From: Wohlfahrtiimonas sp.
Lineage (GTDB): Bacteria > Pseudomonadota > Gammaproteobacteria > Cardiobacteriales > Wohlfahrtiimonadaceae
Direction: 5' to 3'
Length of the DNA: 25,470 nt
Assembly (NCBI GenBank): GCA_030149965.1
Contig: JASLHB010000075.1
Coordinates: 1-25,470, forward strand
The position numbers were made by a program, and so were the translations under genes. How positions within the stretch are numbered: position 1 is the stretch's first letter; every line of letters begins with the position of its first letter. The notes below the pieces were generated by a model, which was not told where the DNA came from, ran no database searches, and was given only the letters and a program-made list of their open reading frames with translations. Below, piece by piece: positions 22,844-25,470 of this stretch.

Positions 22844-25159
22844 TTATTCAGTTGCACAAATGGCAGTAATATTCACAACACGGCGCACAGTTGCGATGTT
22901 TGTCAAAATCTGAACAGGTTTGGCAAAACCAGTCAAAATTGGTGCAACCACAACGCTGCCTGTGATTGATTTTGCAAGGTTATAAGAAACGTTTGCAGAA
23001 TCTATATTACTGAATACCAATAAGTTTGCATTGTCTGACAACTTATTTGTTGGCAAATATTCATCACGGTAATGTTTGAATAAAGCCAATTCAGGTTGCA
23101 TTTCACCATCAACAGGTAATGTTGGTGATTTTTCTTTCAAAATTTCTAGAGTTTTTCTCATTTTGAGTGAATATTCAGTATCAAATGAGCCAAAATTAGA
23201 ATGAGAAACTAGCGCAACATTAGGTTTCAAGCCAAAACGTTCAACAATTTTAGCGCCTGCTAAAGTAATGTCTGCTAATTGTTCAGCACTTGGATTTTCA
23301 TTCACATGAGTATCTGTGAAGAATAACGGACCATCTTGTGCCAATAAAATACTTACTGCAGAAGGCTTATTGTGTGAATCTTTCAAGCCAACAGTATCAG
23401 TGATATGTTCCAAATGATTTTGGTATTGCCCCAAAGTTCCTGCAACGATACCATCAATGAATCCTTGATCTAGCAACATACCAGCTAAAACGTTTGGACG
23501 CATTTGTAAGCGATGATATGCCCAATCAGATGTTAAACCTTTACGGCTCATTTTTGCATAATAAGCTTTATGGCAAGCATCCAAATGTGGCGGTGTACGA
23601 TAATCAATGATCTGTACAAATTCACGTTCAGTGCGAGAAATTTCATCTTCAGATTGCAAAATTTTCGTTGGCAAGCTAATGGACAATTCCGCCAATTTAG
23701 CTTGAATCACATCAGCACGACCAATCAACACAGCATTGGCGATTTGCTCATTATGAATAATTTCTGCGGCGCGTAATACACGTTCATCTTCACCTTCAAC
23801 ATAGGCAATTGTACGATAATTATGCTTCGCTTCATCGAATAATGGCTTCATGATCATTGATGAGCGATAAACTAACGAAGTTAGTTCTTCACGATAAGCA
23901 GTCATATCTTCGATTGGACGAGTTGCAACGCCAGTTTCCATCGCAGCTTTTGCCACAGCAATTGGTAACTCAATGATTAAACGTGAATCAAAAGGTTTTG
24001 GAATGATGCTATCACGACCAAAACGAGCTGTTTGACTTTTACGGCTGCCAACATTAATGCTTGCGCTTTGTTGTGCTAAACGAGCAATTGCATTCACACA
24101 TGCAACTTTCATTTCTTCATTGATTTCTGTTGCGCCACAATCTAATGCGCCACGGAACAAGAATGGGAAACATAAAACGTTGTTAATTTGGTTAGGATAA
24201 TCAGAGCGACCAGTGGCAACGATTGCATCAGAACGCACTTCGTGAACCAATTCAGGACGAGCTTCAGGTTCAGGATTTGCCAATGCAAAAATGATCGGGT
24301 TAGCTGCCATTGATTTAATCATGTCTTGATTTAATAAGCGAGGCGCAGATAAACCCAAGAAAATATCAGCACCATTAATCGCTTCAGCCAATGTATTGTG
24401 CGGTGTTTCACGCTGATACATTTTGTTGTATTTATTCAAAGTTTCTTCAGGGCGACGAGTATTGATGACGCCATCAATGTCTGAAACTAGGATATTTTCT
24501 TTCTTCAAGCCCATTGTCACTAACATGTTTAAACATGCCAATGCAGCTGCGCCCGCGCCACTTGTTACTAAACGAACTTCTTCGATGGACTTGTTCACAA
24601 GCTTCAATGCGTTTACGATACCAGCTGCAACGATGATCGCAGTACCATGTTGATCATCATGGAATACAGGAATTTTCATGCGCTTCTTCAATTCAGCTTC
24701 GATTTCAAAGCATTCTGGTGCTTTAATATCTTCCAAATTGATGCCGCCGAAGGTTGGTTCTAATGCAGCAACAGCTTCGATAAAACGTTGTGGATCTTGC
24801 TCATCCACTTCGATGTCAAATACATCAATGCCAGCAAATTTTTTGAATAAAACGCCTTTGCCTTCCATTACTGGTTTACCTGCTAGTGCACCAATGTTGC
24901 CTAGGCCCAAAACCGCAGTACCATTAGAAATAACAGCAACTAAATTGCCTCTAGCTGTGTAATCTAATGCAGCCAAAGGATTGGCTTTGATCTCTTCGCA
25001 AGGGTAAGCAACACCAGGTGAATAGGCTAAAGATAGATCGCGTTGATCACTCACAGGTTTACTTGGAATGACCTCAATCTTGCCAGGTTTAGGGAAGCGA
25101 TGATAATTCAATGCTGCCTTTCTAAATTCTGCTTCTTTTTTAACCTTATCGTTGGTCAT
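22844..25159 (-). CDS. maeB: NADP-dependent malic enzyme with phosphotransacetylase-like domain
   Basis: The 771-residue protein is close to the 759 residues of E. coli MaeB. The N-terminal part (about 1-430) is the malic enzyme, which oxidatively decarboxylates malate to pyruvate with NADP: SLAYSPGVAYPCEEI, GINLEDIKAPECFEIE and PVFHDDQHGTA carry the substrate and metal site, and VTSGAGAAALACL is the dinucleotide fold. The C-terminal part (about 430-771) resembles phosphotransacetylase and in MaeB serves regulation by acetyl-CoA rather than catalysis. GGAGG lies five bases before ATG 25159. It is divergent from rpoH. It supplies pyruvate and NADPH from the TCA cycle. Confidence 0.96.
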   Translation of the reverse strand: MTNDKVKKEAEFRKAALNYHRFPKPGKIEVIPSKPVSDQRDLSLAYSPGVAYPCEEIKANPLAALDYTARGNLVAVISNGTAVLGLGNIGALAGKPVMEGKGVLFKKFAGIDVFDIEVDEQDPQRFIEAVAALEPTFGGINLEDIKAPECFEIEAELKKRMKIPVFHDDQHGTAIIVAAGIVNALKLVNKSIEEVRLVTSGAGAAALACLNMLVTMGLKKENILVSDIDGVINTRRPEETLNKYNKMYQRETPHNTLAEAINGADIFLGLSAPRLLNQDMIKSMAANPIIFALANPEPEARPELVHEVRSDAIVATGRSDYPNQINNVLCFPFLFRGALDCGATEINEEMKVACVNAIARLAQQSASINVGSRKSQTARFGRDSIIPKPFDSRLIIELPIAVAKAAMETGVATRPIEDMTAYREELTSLVYRSSMIMKPLFDEAKHNYRTIAYVEGEDERVLRAAEIIHNEQIANAVLIGRADVIQAKLAELSISLPTKILQSEDEISRTEREFVQIIDYRTPPHLDACHKAYYAKMSRKGLTSDWAYHRLQMRPNVLAGMLLDQGFIDGIVAGTLGQYQNHLEHITDTVGLKDSHNKPSAVSILLAQDGPLFFTDTHVNENPSAEQLADITLAGAKIVERFGLKPNVALVSHSNFGSFDTEYSLKMRKTLEILKEKSPTLPVDGEMQPELALFKHYRDEYLPTNKLSDNANLLVFSNIDSANVSYNLAKSITGSVVVAPILTGFAKPVQILTNIATVRRVVNITAICATE

Positions 25160-25355
25160 AATTCCTCCAAAACCATTGTTTGATTGTGTAAAATTTACGT
25201 CATATACGTGAATTTTTAGGGCTTGATGTTACCAAAAAATGTAATTATTGACTATACTTATGCTGATCATAGTAAAAAGATAATAGAAGACAAGAAATGA
25301 TCATGCCATTATGGTTTTATGGTATAGTTATCTGTCAAATTTTAAGGGAGGTTTA

Positions 25356-25470
25356 ATGAATAAATCTTTAGTTTTAAGAGCTAATTCATTGCCTGCTGTC
25401 AGTGATGACTTCAGTGCATATGCTTCTGCAATCGCAGATATCCCAACGTTAAGTGCAGAAGAAGAGAAAG
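25356..25470 (+). CDS. rpoH: RNA polymerase sigma-32 factor RpoH (5' part)
   Basis: Thirty-eight codons are visible before the window ends. The segment FSAYASAIADIPTLSAEEEK aligns with the start of RpoH proteins (E. coli LDSYIRAANAWPMLSADEER), the conserved opening of region 1.2 in sigma-32 factors. GGGAGG (25346-25351) sits four bases before the ATG. Upstream, TTACCA (25229-25234) and TATACT (25253-25258) form a weak promoter candidate, and a further TATAGT lies at 25323-25328. The product would direct heat-shock transcription. Another group 2-3 sigma factor is possible, but the match to RpoH is good. Confidence 0.8.
   Translation, partial: MNKSLVLRANSLPAVSDDFSAYASAIADIPTLSAEEEK

Overview
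The window is AT-rich DNA that is almost all coding, with about 24 genes and no gene-free stretch over 300 bases. The gene set is bacterial and fits a low-GC gammaproteobacterium: GltS, LysO and GlnA close to the enteric proteins, a bifunctional MaeB, the start of rpoH, GatCAB amidotransferase, a monomeric NADP-isocitrate dehydrogenase and an EptA/PmrAB system. A member of the Ignatzschineria/Wohlfahrtiimonas/Cardiobacteriales area is my best guess. It rests on composition and gene content only. I see no insertion sequence, prophage, CRISPR array, tRNA or rRNA.

Left part (1-8433): the last codons of gatA, then gatB, and a convergent hemerythrin-like gene. Next comes a nitrogen/glutamate group: icd (makes 2-oxoglutarate), gltS (glutamate uptake) and, facing them, glnA (glutamine synthetase), with azlCD (branched-chain amino acid export) just upstream of glnA. 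Clear hairpin terminators separate the units.

Middle part (8434-15843): an envelope-charge operon, eptA-pmrA-pmrB, joined by ATGA overlaps and preceded by a PmrA-box-like direct repeat. A lysine exporter (lysO) and a secreted DUF4139 protein follow on the same strand. Facing them is a pair of exported LprI-like proteins, each of which looks internally duplicated.

Right part (15843-25470): the most interesting segment is the divergent region 17216-17496. Rightward, a trp-operator-like palindrome precedes a small TrpR-related repressor gene and a three-gene TrpXYZ-type ABC importer. Leftward, an MHS-family MFS transporter gene is preceded by what looks like a complete ribosome-mediated attenuator: a 29-codon leader peptide with five consecutive Leu codons, competing RNA segments and a T8 terminator. 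Further right are a BASS/ACR3-like transporter, a two-domain molbindin, a LysM/LytM lipoprotein of the NlpD type, maeB and the first codons of rpoH.

Several genes have a supported start internal to the longest open frame (icd, gltS, glnA, the MFS gene, the trpR-like gene, the molbindin gene and the nlpD-like gene). These were reset using ribosome binding sites or family length.
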